Of a stretch of DNA of 51,487 bases, positions 26,066 through 32,766 are shown one piece after another. A program made the translations under genes and the position numbers. The notes beneath the pieces are model-generated. The model worked only from the letters and a program-made list of their open reading frames with translations, was not told where the DNA came from and ran no database searches. How positions within the stretch are numbered: the first letter of the stretch is position 1; every line of letters starts with the position of its first letter. The stretch is from a virus, in IMG/VR virus record IMGVR_UViG_3300027896_000059, positions 1 to 51,487 of that record; one strand, written 5' to 3'.

Positions 26066-27991
26066 ATGGAATATAACGGATTAACGCTAGACCTACCAAA
26101 AGACACAACGTATGGGCTTTCTTTCTTTGAAAATGTTCCACAGTTTATTAGAGAGCTTACCGCTTATCGTCTTACTCGCGGAGAGTTTGGAAGAAGGGAA
26201 AGAATCAAAAAAGGAATCAAATTAGATGAATGCGGCTTGCTTAATCCAGCACAGCACATGGTCAATTGCTTCCAATTGATTTATGGAAATGATGTTCTGT
26301 TGCATTCTCAAGGAATACCAAACAATTATGCTTTAGACATCATTGATTTGTTCTGTAATGACAACGATTGGGGCATTGCAGGATGTGCAAGTAGCGGAAA
26401 AACCTTCTCTGTTGCGGCTTGCATAGTAATTGATTGGCTTTGCGCTCCTGATTGTACATCAACTTATGTTGCAAGTACATCGTTAGACGCTTCAGAAGAC
26501 CGACTTTGGGGTAAAGTTTGTACGCTTTACCGAATTGCAATGCGTAATTTACAGGCCGCATATGGAAAAGATGCAAGCATTGGAAACCTTGTTGAGTATC
26601 GAAGAATGATTGTTTTTGAGTCTATTGACACAAAAGACACAGAGCGAGACTACACAAATGCCATTAAAGCACTTGCATTCCCACGTGGAGGCGAGGGAAA
26701 GCGTTCTGTGGAGAATACAAGAGGGCGAAAAAACGCTAGAATGAGGCTATTCTTGGATGAGTTGGCTGAAATGGATCTTTATGCGCTTGATACTCGCGTC
26801 AACCTTGGCGCAAATCCAGACTTTATCTTTGGAGGCATGGCAAACCCATCAAATACTGCCAACAATCCACATACTGAGCTATGTCAGCCAGACGATCCAA
26901 TGGAATGGGATGCTGTTAATAGATATACTCACAAATGGAATACTAGAACAGGCGTAGCATTGCATCTTTCTGGTGAAGATAGCCCTAATTTCAAGGTTCC
27001 AGATGCAGAAATACCACCATTTGATAGGTTTTTGACAGTACAAGGCGAGGCAAACACGCTAAAACGATGCTATGGCAATAAAAATGCTTTAGAATACTGG
27101 AGAAACGTCTATGGGTGGTGGCCTGATAGTTCTGTTGAACTAACAATCTTCTCAAAACAGTTTATAAAAGGATGCGATATAGCATGGGAGCCTACTTGGA
27201 GCGATAGAACAAAGGTTGTTTGTGGATTTGACCCTGCATTTACTGCGGGTGGAGATAGATGCGCGGCTACTTTTTGTAGATATGGATCAAATGATACAGG
27301 AAGAAAGGTAGGATTCTATCTCGGAACAAGAGAATATAACAGTTCTGTAGGAGAAGTATTTGAAGAATCAATTGCAATCCAATTGGTTAAAGATTGCGTT
27401 GAGTACGGAGTTCATCCAAGGGATTTTGGTTTGGATATTTCTGGCGATGGCGGAAAAATGCTTAGAGCTATCATCATTGAATGGGGAAAATTCCACCCAG
27501 AAGCCATGTTCATCCATCCAATCTCTTCTATGGGAATGCCTACAGAACGAAGGATTAGCAGTTTGGATAAACGTACTGCAAAAGAAGCCTATGATCGTCG
27601 AGTAACAGAGTCTTGGTTCCAAGTTCATACTGCTATGTCAACGCAAAGTTTACTTGGCATAGATGTCGATAAACACACCCTAATGGTAAGCGAACTTTGC
27701 AGTAGGCTTTATTTCCACAAGGGCAGAAAAGTTGCTGTCGAGAAAAAGTTGGATATGAAACAGCGCATCAAGAAATCGCCCGATTTGGCTGATTCTTTGA
27801 CCTATGCTGTTGAAATGCTACGAAAAGCAGGACTAGAGTTCAGCTTTGAAGAAGAGCAAGAATCTTTAGACATCCTAGAGATCCGCGATTGGGAAGAACG
27901 TCTAATTCACAGCAAGCATAATGCCCAAGAACAAGTTGAGAACGATGAATGGGGATATGGAAGTAGTGGAGTAGATGAAGATGGATTTTGA
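26066..27991 (+). CDS. terL: Terminase large subunit
   Basis: The 641-residue protein has both terminase domains. The ATPase carries Walker A GCASSGKT at residues 106-113 and Walker B LFLDE with Asp231/Glu232. The RNase H-like nuclease shows GFDPAFTAGGD (Asp389), DFGLDISGDGG (Asp457) and a final PDLADSLTY (Asp573/Asp576). These residues power packaging and cut the concatemer. It is divergent from the late operon, 51 bases from its first gene, and is separated by 5 kb from the small subunit on the other strand. A Pro/Gly-rich acidic tail ends the protein. The gene is intact. Confidence 0.95.
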   Translation: MEYNGLTLDLPKDTTYGLSFFENVPQFIRELTAYRLTRGEFGRRERIKKGIKLDECGLLNPAQHMVNCFQLIYGNDVLLHSQGIPNNYALDIIDLFCNDNDWGIAGCASSGKTFSVAACIVIDWLCAPDCTSTYVASTSLDASEDRLWGKVCTLYRIAMRNLQAAYGKDASIGNLVEYRRMIVFESIDTKDTERDYTNAIKALAFPRGGEGKRSVENTRGRKNARMRLFLDELAEMDLYALDTRVNLGANPDFIFGGMANPSNTANNPHTELCQPDDPMEWDAVNRYTHKWNTRTGVALHLSGEDSPNFKVPDAEIPPFDRFLTVQGEANTLKRCYGNKNALEYWRNVYGWWPDSSVELTIFSKQFIKGCDIAWEPTWSDRTKVVCGFDPAFTAGGDRCAATFCRYGSNDTGRKVGFYLGTREYNSSVGEVFEESIAIQLVKDCVEYGVHPRDFGLDISGDGGKMLRAIIIEWGKFHPEAMFIHPISSMGMPTERRISSLDKRTAKEAYDRRVTESWFQVHTAMSTQSLLGIDVDKHTLMVSELCSRLYFHKGRKVAVEKKLDMKQRIKKSPDLADSLTYAVEMLRKAGLEFSFEEEQESLDILEIRDWEERLIHSKHNAQEQVENDEWGYGSSGVDEDGF

Positions 27992-28052
27992 TATTGACGA
28001 TTGCGGAGATTGTGTGGCATATTCACCGCATCTGAATGGTGACGCATTCTAG
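27981..28052 (+). CDS. Possible micro-ORF overlapping the terminase end (23 codons)
   Basis: An ATG ten bases before the terL stop opens a 23-codon frame in another phase, with Asp/Cys-rich codons at its start. The stop-start arrangement resembles the coupled overlaps of this genome, but there is no independent support. It may be chance. Confidence 0.2.
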   Translation: MDFDIDDCGDCVAYSPHLNGDAF

Positions 28053-28113
28053 TAAAACTTTCCTCCTCCAAAAGAAAAGCCCCGCTGTAGTGCGTCACCA
28101 CTCGGCGGGGCTT
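28038..28113 (-). terminator. Leftward terminator with nested palindromes
   Basis: AAGCCCCGC (28077-28085) pairs with GCGGGGCTT (28105-28113). Read on the minus strand the stem is followed by TTTCTTTT, so it should stop leftward transcription coming from the small-terminase side. Inside the loop AGTG/CACT can pair. In addition, TGCGTCACC (28091-28099) in the loop is the exact complement of GGTGACGCA (28038-28046), allowing an alternative or pseudoknotted fold. Confidence 0.7.
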
Positions 28114-28340
28114 GTCCGTTATAGCAAGTGAGGATGGCCGTGAATGCGTACCACGGGATTCAACAACAACGGCTTTGGAGAACCAAAACTCCTTACCCGA
28201 TGAGAGAGAAAGGAAACACCCTGCATCAATTTTGGGGTGCAGTAGTTTCTTTTCTTTTCTGACAGGCTTTCCCTACTGAGGAGTGGGGGGATTAAGGGGG
28301 GGATTTGCTTTACTCTTTTGGTTTTCTTTAGTGCTGGAGA
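28053..28340. other. Gene-free stretch after the large terminase
   Basis: Apart from the terminator described, I see a purine-rich tract (runs of G and A near 28280-28310) and a short inverted repeat near 28219-28250 (CACCC/GGGTG and CTGCA/TGCAG). No convincing gene is present on either strand. Confidence 0.5.
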
Positions 28341-28369
28341 TTGACTAAAAAGTATTCACACCGCATACT
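28341..28369 (+). promoter_or_regulatory. Sigma-70-like promoter for the DDAH-family gene
   Basis: TTGACT (28341-28346), a 17-base spacer and CATACT (28364-28369) lie directly before the ATG at 28376. Transcription would begin at or next to the start codon, predicting a leaderless or nearly leaderless mRNA. The match is good at -35 and moderate at -10. Confidence 0.55.
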
Positions 28370-28375
28370 TCCTAA

Positions 28376-29335
28376 ATGGCTAGGTTCTCCCCTCAAGATT
28401 TCAAAAGCGGCTCCATGATTCCTTCCGTGATTCATGGAAAGGTTGACTCTTCTGTTTCTAAAATCCTAGGAAGTCCAGATTCTACTCCCTTCGGTGGAGG
28501 TCAGTACAAACGCAAGCCTAGCTTTTTAATGTGTCCTCCAAAGTATCTCTCTACGGCCATCCCGAACAACAAGTTCATGAAGGGTCAGAAAATTGATACT
28601 GAAAGGGCAATGCGCCAGTATTCAAGAATCAAAAGACTCATTACTGCTCTTGGAGTTAAAGTAATTGAGTTGCCTCCAACAAAAGGGGCACAAGATCAAC
28701 ATTTTGTTGCCAACCTTGGTTTGAGTGTAGATCCTTTTATCTTCCTTGCAAAAATGAGTGCTGATGGAAGACAGATCGAAGAGGAGCCTGGACGTCGATT
28801 CTTTGAAAAAATGGGATATACAGTTCTTCAACCTCCTCACTTTTGGGAAGGAGAAGCTGAGACAAAGCATTGGAAAGACAAAACCTATTTTGGCGGTTAC
28901 GGAAAGTTTTCTGATTGGAAAGCTCAGGAGTGGATTTCTAAGAAAGGCGGAGTTGAGATCATTCCAATGAAGATGGTAAGTGATGATCTTTATCACTTGG
29001 ATTGTGTCATCCATGTTCTCGACAAAGAAAACTTTATGGTATGCCGTTCTGGTATTGATTCAGAATCATTCAAGCGTCTTGAGAAACTCGCAAACATCAT
29101 TGTTGTTCCAAAAGAAATGGAGGCTACTGGAGCTACCAACCTAATCCGTATCCCAGACAAGAATATTGTCATCAGCGGAATGTTCCAACCTGAGTTCCCT
29201 GAGTATAGAAAATCAATGGAATGGATGATGACTACGATGGATAAATTCAACAACTCTGTAATCTTTGCAGACATTGACGAAGCAGACAAAAATGGTGCAG
29301 ACTGTTCATGCCAAGTGATGCACATCACGTTCTAA
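28376..29335 (+). CDS. DDAH / amidinotransferase-family enzyme (guanidino-modifying)
   Basis: The 319-residue protein has the ordered signatures of the guanidino-group-modifying superfamily (dimethylarginine hydrolases, arginine deiminases, amidinotransferases). These are a DQHFVANLG segment (residues 107-115) in the place of the 'DQVFTAN' substrate-binding motif, an EGE motif (158-160) with the catalytic Glu, GGYG (173-176), YHLD (206-209) with the catalytic His207, and a C-terminal CSC (310-312) followed by seven residues, where Cys312 aligns with the nucleophile near the end of bacterial DDAH. The Arg usually following the GxG segment appears replaced by Lys-Phe. The family attacks the guanidinium carbon of arginine or its derivatives through a Cys adduct. 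The substrate here is unknown. The gene has its own promoter and stands apart from the packaging genes. Confidence 0.8.
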   Translation: MARFSPQDFKSGSMIPSVIHGKVDSSVSKILGSPDSTPFGGGQYKRKPSFLMCPPKYLSTAIPNNKFMKGQKIDTERAMRQYSRIKRLITALGVKVIELPPTKGAQDQHFVANLGLSVDPFIFLAKMSADGRQIEEEPGRRFFEKMGYTVLQPPHFWEGEAETKHWKDKTYFGGYGKFSDWKAQEWISKKGGVEIIPMKMVSDDLYHLDCVIHVLDKENFMVCRSGIDSESFKRLEKLANIIVVPKEMEATGATNLIRIPDKNIVISGMFQPEFPEYRKSMEWMMTTMDKFNNSVIFADIDEADKNGADCSCQVMHITF

Positions 29336-29505
29336 TGAAAAAAGCTTTTAAGATACTTGTAGGATTTATCGGCAGGATGAATGGTTTGTGTCCAGAATGC
29401 GGAAAAGAATTAAGTGCTTGCAATACTCCATCTTGTCACATATGCAACGTGGCAGGTTGTATTCGTCCCATTGGAATGTGGAAACGATTTATCAACAGCC
29501 TATGA
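29335..29505 (+). CDS. Small Cys-rich zinc-ribbon protein (56 residues)
   Basis: The ATG at 29335 shares a base with the preceding stop (TAATG). Residues about 20-42 contain CPEC, a further Cys, then CHIC and a fifth Cys, giving a likely one-zinc ribbon, followed by a basic end. It is coupled to the DDAH-family gene upstream and to a small basic frame downstream by ATGA. Function is unknown. Confidence 0.6.
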   Translation: MKKAFKILVGFIGRMNGLCPECGKELSACNTPSCHICNVAGCIRPIGMWKRFINSL

Positions 29506-29624
29506 ACAAAACAGCAACCATAACATCAGCCAAACCTCATGCAAATCTACGCCCTGCTAGAGTTGGTTACGGGTCTATTCAAAAGCCCAAAACCAAAACG
29601 AAAAGAAAACCTAAAGCTAAATGA
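29502..29624 (+). CDS. Small basic protein (40 residues)
   Basis: Opened by an ATGA overlap with the zinc-ribbon gene. The C-terminal half is a Lys/Arg/Pro/Thr-rich tail, possibly nucleic-acid binding. It ends one base before the next preferred start. Its support is the chain of overlapping starts; it could be a shadow of the neighbouring frame. Confidence 0.4.
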   Translation: MNKTATITSAKPHANLRPARVGYGSIQKPKTKTKRKPKAK

Positions 29625-29625
29625 T

Positions 29626-29943
29626 ATGACACCCGAAGAAGATGCTTGGAACATTTGGGAGAAAGCATTCTTCGATGGTAAAGATAAATATATCAAAGGT
29701 AGTGAAGAACATAAAACCCAGTTCTGGACTGCAGGGGCAGGGTGGTATGCCAAAAACCTTAAAGACGAACAGCTTGATTTAATCAGCTATCTCCATCATT
29801 TGACTGAGCGAGTTAAACTCTGTCAGCTTCTTGCAAAAATGATGAAAGAAGAAGAAGTATCTTTACGAGATGCGGCAACTCTATTAGAGAACTTGGTTTC
29901 GGATCGACAGCCACAAAGTCTCCCTCACCAATCTAATGATTAA
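29626..29943 (+). CDS. Hypothetical helical protein (105 residues)
   Basis: The ATG at 29626 follows the previous stop by one base; an open extension to 29539 overlaps the preceding small gene and is less likely. The product has a Trp-rich N-terminal helical part (PEEDAWNIWEKAFFDGKD) and a Leu-rich helical C-terminus. It overlaps the phosphoesterase gene by eight bases. No family was recognised. Confidence 0.55.
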   Translation: MTPEEDAWNIWEKAFFDGKDKYIKGSEEHKTQFWTAGAGWYAKNLKDEQLDLISYLHHLTERVKLCQLLAKMMKEEEVSLRDAATLLENLVSDRQPQSLPHQSND

Positions 29944-30742
29944 AAATAAACCTATTGTCGGAGCAATTGTTGTTTCCGATCTTCATTGTGGATCATCTGT
30001 TGGTTTATGGCCTGATGGCTTTGAGACAAAAACAGGAAACAAGATTGGTCTAGGAAAGAATCTCCATCAGCAATGGCTATGGCAATGCTGGCAAGATTCC
30101 GTTGAAAAAGGAATCAAGCACTTTGGTAAAGATCCATTTGCTTTGCTCCTTAATGGCGATCTGCTAGAGGGCATACATCACGGCACAAAAGAAGTTGTAG
30201 CCCAAGACTGCCTAGATCATTCAAACGCCGCTATAGAGGCTATTAGGCCACTTGCTAGTGCTTCTGCTGTTACCTATCTAACCGCTGGAACAGAATGCCA
30301 TGTTAAAAATTGGGAAGAATACATTGCTACCAAGCTAGAAGGAAAATGGTGTGGAGATAAAGCTCTCATTGAAATTAATGGTACACTCATTGATATGGCT
30401 CATCATATGCCTACCAGTTCTAGGGCTTACCTTGAAGCTGGAGCTATGAGCATAACTATGGGTAATGCCAGACAGAATTACTCCCGTGTAGGTCATAGGG
30501 TTCCGAAAATATATCTACGAGGCCATCGACACACGGGAGGAATCTTTAATGATGGTTCTGGCATATTCATGGTAACTCCTGCATGGCAGTTACTTACGAG
30601 ATATGCCCATAAAGTTGTAGGAGATGCCATTTGTCGCCCTGGCATCGGCATCCTCGATTGGCGTGGATGTAAAGAAGGCGAACTACCAGCAACCAAACTA
30701 GTAACCTATGAGCCAAAAGAAAATCGACCCATCCGAAGCTGA
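29936..30742 (+). CDS. Calcineurin-like metallophosphoesterase
   Basis: The 268-residue product contains the metal-binding motifs in order: SDLH (Asp15/His17), NGD (Asp75), a GTECH segment (His122) in place of the GNHE block, paired His156/His157 and GHRH (His197/His199). These bind two metals and hydrolyse phosphoesters; phage relatives are of unknown substrate and may act on DNA, nucleotides or phospho-proteins. The gene overlaps both neighbours, so it is translated in the rightward middle block. There is no signal peptide. The Glu after Thr119 is unusual for the Asn-His motif. Confidence 0.8.
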   Translation: MIKNKPIVGAIVVSDLHCGSSVGLWPDGFETKTGNKIGLGKNLHQQWLWQCWQDSVEKGIKHFGKDPFALLLNGDLLEGIHHGTKEVVAQDCLDHSNAAIEAIRPLASASAVTYLTAGTECHVKNWEEYIATKLEGKWCGDKALIEINGTLIDMAHHMPTSSRAYLEAGAMSITMGNARQNYSRVGHRVPKIYLRGHRHTGGIFNDGSGIFMVTPAWQLLTRYAHKVVGDAICRPGIGILDWRGCKEGELPATKLVTYEPKENRPIRS

Positions 30743-30983
30743 TTTGCTTGATTCTATTAATGAAGTAAAAAGGTGGAAAAAAGCAGTTTTAGAAACCAAT
30801 GTAGATAAAGTTCCTCCTAATTGGCATACCAATCAGGATATTCAGAAAATGCTTAATTGGAAAAAATCTAAAGTTACTGTTTGGCTTAGAGAATCTATTA
30901 GTAAAAATGAGGTATTAAAAAAGGATTTTGTAGTAATGCAGAATGGAAAAAGAGTAAATAAGCCTCATTACCATCTTAAATGA
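30708..30983 (+). CDS. Helix-turn-helix-like small protein (91 residues)
   Basis: The middle (residues about 39-70) reads as a DNA-binding helix-turn-helix: 'NWHTNQDIQKMLNW' then 'KSKVTVWLRESI', followed by a strand pair with Lys/Arg, as in winged-helix domains. It overlaps the phosphoesterase gene by 35 bases and precedes a zincin-like gene by a four-base overlap. It may be a regulator or a packaging/replication accessory. Confidence 0.55.
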   Translation: MSQKKIDPSEADLLDSINEVKRWKKAVLETNVDKVPPNWHTNQDIQKMLNWKKSKVTVWLRESISKNEVLKKDFVVMQNGKRVNKPHYHLK

Positions 30984-31351
30984 AACCAAAGTCTTTCTAT
31001 CTTGAAATACCTGTATGGAGGAATGGTTGCTGGATAGTATGGCCCGTAAATAGGGAGCAAGGAGAGGAATGGTTTAATAATACATTAAAACCAGAAATCT
31101 ATGCTTTAATACCAAGTCTTGATTCAGCAGATGCTTGTACTTTTTGTGGATCTCCAAATGTAATATTTTTAACTGGATGGAAACACGATCCTGATTGGAT
31201 AGGAACACTTACTCACGAATGTGTCCATGTTGCTACCCACATCTTAGAAAAGTGTGGCGTTAAAGAAAAGGAATCCTGTGACGAGGCGTTGGCTTACCTC
31301 ATCGGTCATCTAGTTGAGAGCTTTTTAAAAGCCCTCAAAAAGACTCGTTAA
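30980..31351 (+). CDS. Zincin-like protein (HExxH) (123 residues)
   Basis: His79-Glu80-Cys-Val-His83 forms the HExxH motif, and Asp101-Glu102 in 'DEALAYLIGH' is well placed as the third ligand, giving a gluzincin-like pattern. The N-terminal 60 residues include a CxxC pair (Cys53, Cys56). Phage proteins of this size with HExxH are common and of unknown target. The gene converges with the small minus-strand gene at 31348. A protease role is possible but untested. Confidence 0.65.
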   Translation: MKPKSFYLEIPVWRNGCWIVWPVNREQGEEWFNNTLKPEIYALIPSLDSADACTFCGSPNVIFLTGWKHDPDWIGTLTHECVHVATHILEKCGVKEKESCDEALAYLIGHLVESFLKALKKTR

Positions 31352-31545
31352 GCAAATTGGAGCAAATTACCCTGATGGTGAGCAATGAGCTGAAGAATGG
31401 CACGGCCTTCATTGGTGGCGATGTGTCCAGTACCATTGCATTTCCAGCATGGCTCTCCCTGTGCATCATCATACCAATCACGACCTGTTCCACCGCATTC
31501 ATCACACGACTTTTCAAGGTTAATGTTGTTGAGTATGTCCTTCAT
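31348..31545 (-). CDS. DnaJ-type zinc-finger small protein (65 residues)
   Basis: Two CxxCxGxG motifs, CDECGGTG (about 14-21) and CWKCNGTG (about 33-40), form one zinc site as in the DnaJ cysteine-rich region. An AAGGGA-like Shine-Dalgarno sequence sits seven bases before the ATG, unusual for this phage. It is a lone minus-strand gene whose stop overlaps that of the zincin gene. It could bind a protein partner or RNA. Confidence 0.65.
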   Translation of the reverse strand: MKDILNNINLEKSCDECGGTGRDWYDDAQGEPCWKCNGTGHIATNEGRAILQLIAHHQGNLLQFA

Positions 31546-31598
31546 ACAAATCCCTTCATAGCGATTTTTTTCCAGCAGTCAATACTTTTCTAAAATAA

Positions 31599-31820
31599 AT
31601 GATTACACAAACGGAATTGTTAGCAAAAGCTAAGTGCCTCGCCAACCAAGGAAAAGAGTATGGAGATATTGTTGGAAAGCTAGAACCTGAGATGAGGATG
31701 AGACTCAAAGCATATGTCCTCAACTTAGACAAAAATCTGGCTTGCCAAACCATCTATGGCACAGTTGCATGGAGAGAGCGAATAAACGTCCCCAGAGGGC
31801 GCGGAAGGCCCAAGAAATAG
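31599..31820 (+). CDS. Small basic protein (73 residues)
   Basis: A helical N-terminal region with Leu/Ala/Lys, then a central Asn-Leu-Asp-Lys helix and a C-terminal Pro-Arg-Gly-Arg-Gly-Arg-Pro-Lys-Lys tail resembling an AT-hook. It lies directly before the tRNA gene on the same strand. DNA binding in the minor groove is a reasonable guess. Confidence 0.55.
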   Translation: MITQTELLAKAKCLANQGKEYGDIVGKLEPEMRMRLKAYVLNLDKNLACQTIYGTVAWRERINVPRGRGRPKK

Positions 31821-31825
31821 CTTTG

Positions 31826-31899
31826 TACGGGATGGTGTAAAGGTAGCACAGGAGACTTTGACTCTCCTAGTCATGGTTCGATCCCATGTCCCGTAGCCA
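31826..31899 (+). tRNA. tRNA-Gln (anticodon UUG)
   Basis: All arms fold: acceptor TACGGGA/TCCCGTA, D stem GTGT/GCAC, anticodon stem GGAGA/TCTCC with loop CTTTGAC, T stem CATGG/CCATG with TTCGATC loop, and discriminator G73 followed by encoded CCA. The anticodon TTG reads CAA (and CAG by wobble). The phage virion proteins are rich in Gln, so a supply role is plausible. Confidence 0.95.
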
Positions 31900-31911
31900 T
31901 TTTACAATTCA

Positions 31912-31939
31912 TTGACACTTGCCAATAAATGCATAGGAT
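31912..31939 (+). promoter_or_regulatory. Sigma-70-like promoter
   Basis: TTGACA (31912-31917), a 16-base spacer and TAGGAT (31934-31939) lie just after the tRNA and 25 bases before the next start at 31964. It would drive the small acidic gene or read on into the terminators. Confidence 0.5.
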
Positions 31940-31963
31940 TTGTAACTCAACCATAACCACACC

Positions 31964-32146
31964 ATGTCATCTAAACAAGAACTCCAATCCCAAGTAGAAA
32001 ACCTCGCAGAAGTCGTTGTATCCATCCACAACACTCTAGTCACTCTCCTTGACTACATCGAAGACTCCATCGAGATCGAAGATGAAGATGAGATTGATGA
32101 AGACGAAGAAACCGAAAAGCCTTATTGCCATATCTGCGATAGGTAA
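31964..32146 (+). CDS. Small acidic protein (60 residues)
   Basis: A Leu/Val helical N-terminal half is followed by a strongly acidic run of Glu/Asp residues and a Cys-His-Ile-Cys end. The leader is CA-rich (ACTCAACCATAACCACACC) without a Shine-Dalgarno sequence. It has its own promoter upstream and a terminator downstream, so it is a single-gene unit. The highly negative tail could mimic DNA. Confidence 0.6.
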   Translation: MSSKQELQSQVENLAEVVVSIHNTLVTLLDYIEDSIEIEDEDEIDEDEETEKPYCHICDR

Positions 32147-32151
32147 TTAAT

Positions 32152-32203
32152 AAACCCCCCCAAACCAACCCCATCTGGCCTAACCGCTAGGTGGGGGTTT
32201 TTA
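32152..32203 (+). terminator. Terminator after the acidic gene
   Basis: AAACCCCC near 32152 pairs with GGGGGTTT (32193-32200), followed by TTATT. An inner CCCCA/TGGGG pairing is an alternative. The stem's position just after the stop fits an intrinsic terminator. Confidence 0.65.
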
Positions 32204-32215
32204 TTGTATAAATCG

Positions 32216-32268
32216 CCCCCTCGGTTTGAGCTTGCTCACAGACAGAGGCTTGAGGGGGTTTATTTATT
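32216..32268 (+). terminator. Second C/G-run hairpin (tandem terminator)
   Basis: CCCCCTC (32216-32222) pairs with GAGGGGG (32252-32258), and GAGC/GCTC forms an inner hairpin; TTTATTTATT follows. With the upstream hairpin it makes two tandem C-run/G-run stems, and the outer T/A arms could also pair with each other. It separates convergent units. Confidence 0.6.
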
Positions 32269-32271
32269 AAA

Positions 32272-32487
32272 CTATTCCAATCCCCGAATCATATCACGAT
32301 CCCAATCGCTCAACCTATCATCATCAATATTCTCCTTAAGAGCCTCTGACAATCTCTTCCTCTCCATCTTTAATCCACCATACCCACCTGGATCTTTTGT
32401 CGCATTCAATCCCAACTCATGCGCTAGTGACCTCAACAACATAATGCTAGGTCGCGTAAAATCACTATCTGGGTATCTCAATGTCAT
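32272..32487 (-). CDS. Hypothetical protein (71 residues)
   Basis: A helical protein with 'SLAHELGLNATKDPGGYGG' in the middle and an Asp/Arg-rich end. It lies between the tandem hairpins and the GC-rich gap before the small terminase gene, on the terminase strand. The opposite-strand frame in the same place looks less protein-like. It is unassigned. Confidence 0.5.
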   Translation of the reverse strand: MTLRYPDSDFTRPSIMLLRSLAHELGLNATKDPGGYGGLKMERKRLSEALKENIDDDRLSDWDRDMIRGLE

Positions 32488-32766
32488 TCACCCATAGATA
32501 TTCTATCAACCATATCTTAGTCAAGTAGTAAAAGGATCTTTCAATAGGGAAACTCCCCATACTGGATTTTTTTTCATTGGGGCATATGGCGCATACGCTT
32601 CCAATAAATTGGTGTGCCACCCCTCCCCCACCACCCGAAGAGATTCCTTAGGAACTCCCACCATGAATGGCCCCCTTGCTGGCGCGCTGTCTTGGATACT
32701 GATTGCCCCCCGCTCTCAGGGGGACTGCAGGAGGGTGACCGCAGGAGGGTGACTGCCTATGTCAAC
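32488..32766. other. GC-rich non-coding gap beside the small terminase gene
   Basis: This stretch is richer in G/C than its surroundings and carries runs of C and G. It has a hairpin at 32706-32723 (CCCCC/GGGGG) and two adjacent 14-bp copies of GCAGGAGGGTGAC(C/T) at 32727-32754. The location next to the small terminase gene makes a packaging-site role possible. I see no gene. Confidence 0.45.

Noticed and set aside
32204-32497. Plus-strand frame over the 71-residue minus-strand gene
   Set aside because: It begins inside a terminator hairpin and its product is poorly protein-like compared with the minus-strand frame.
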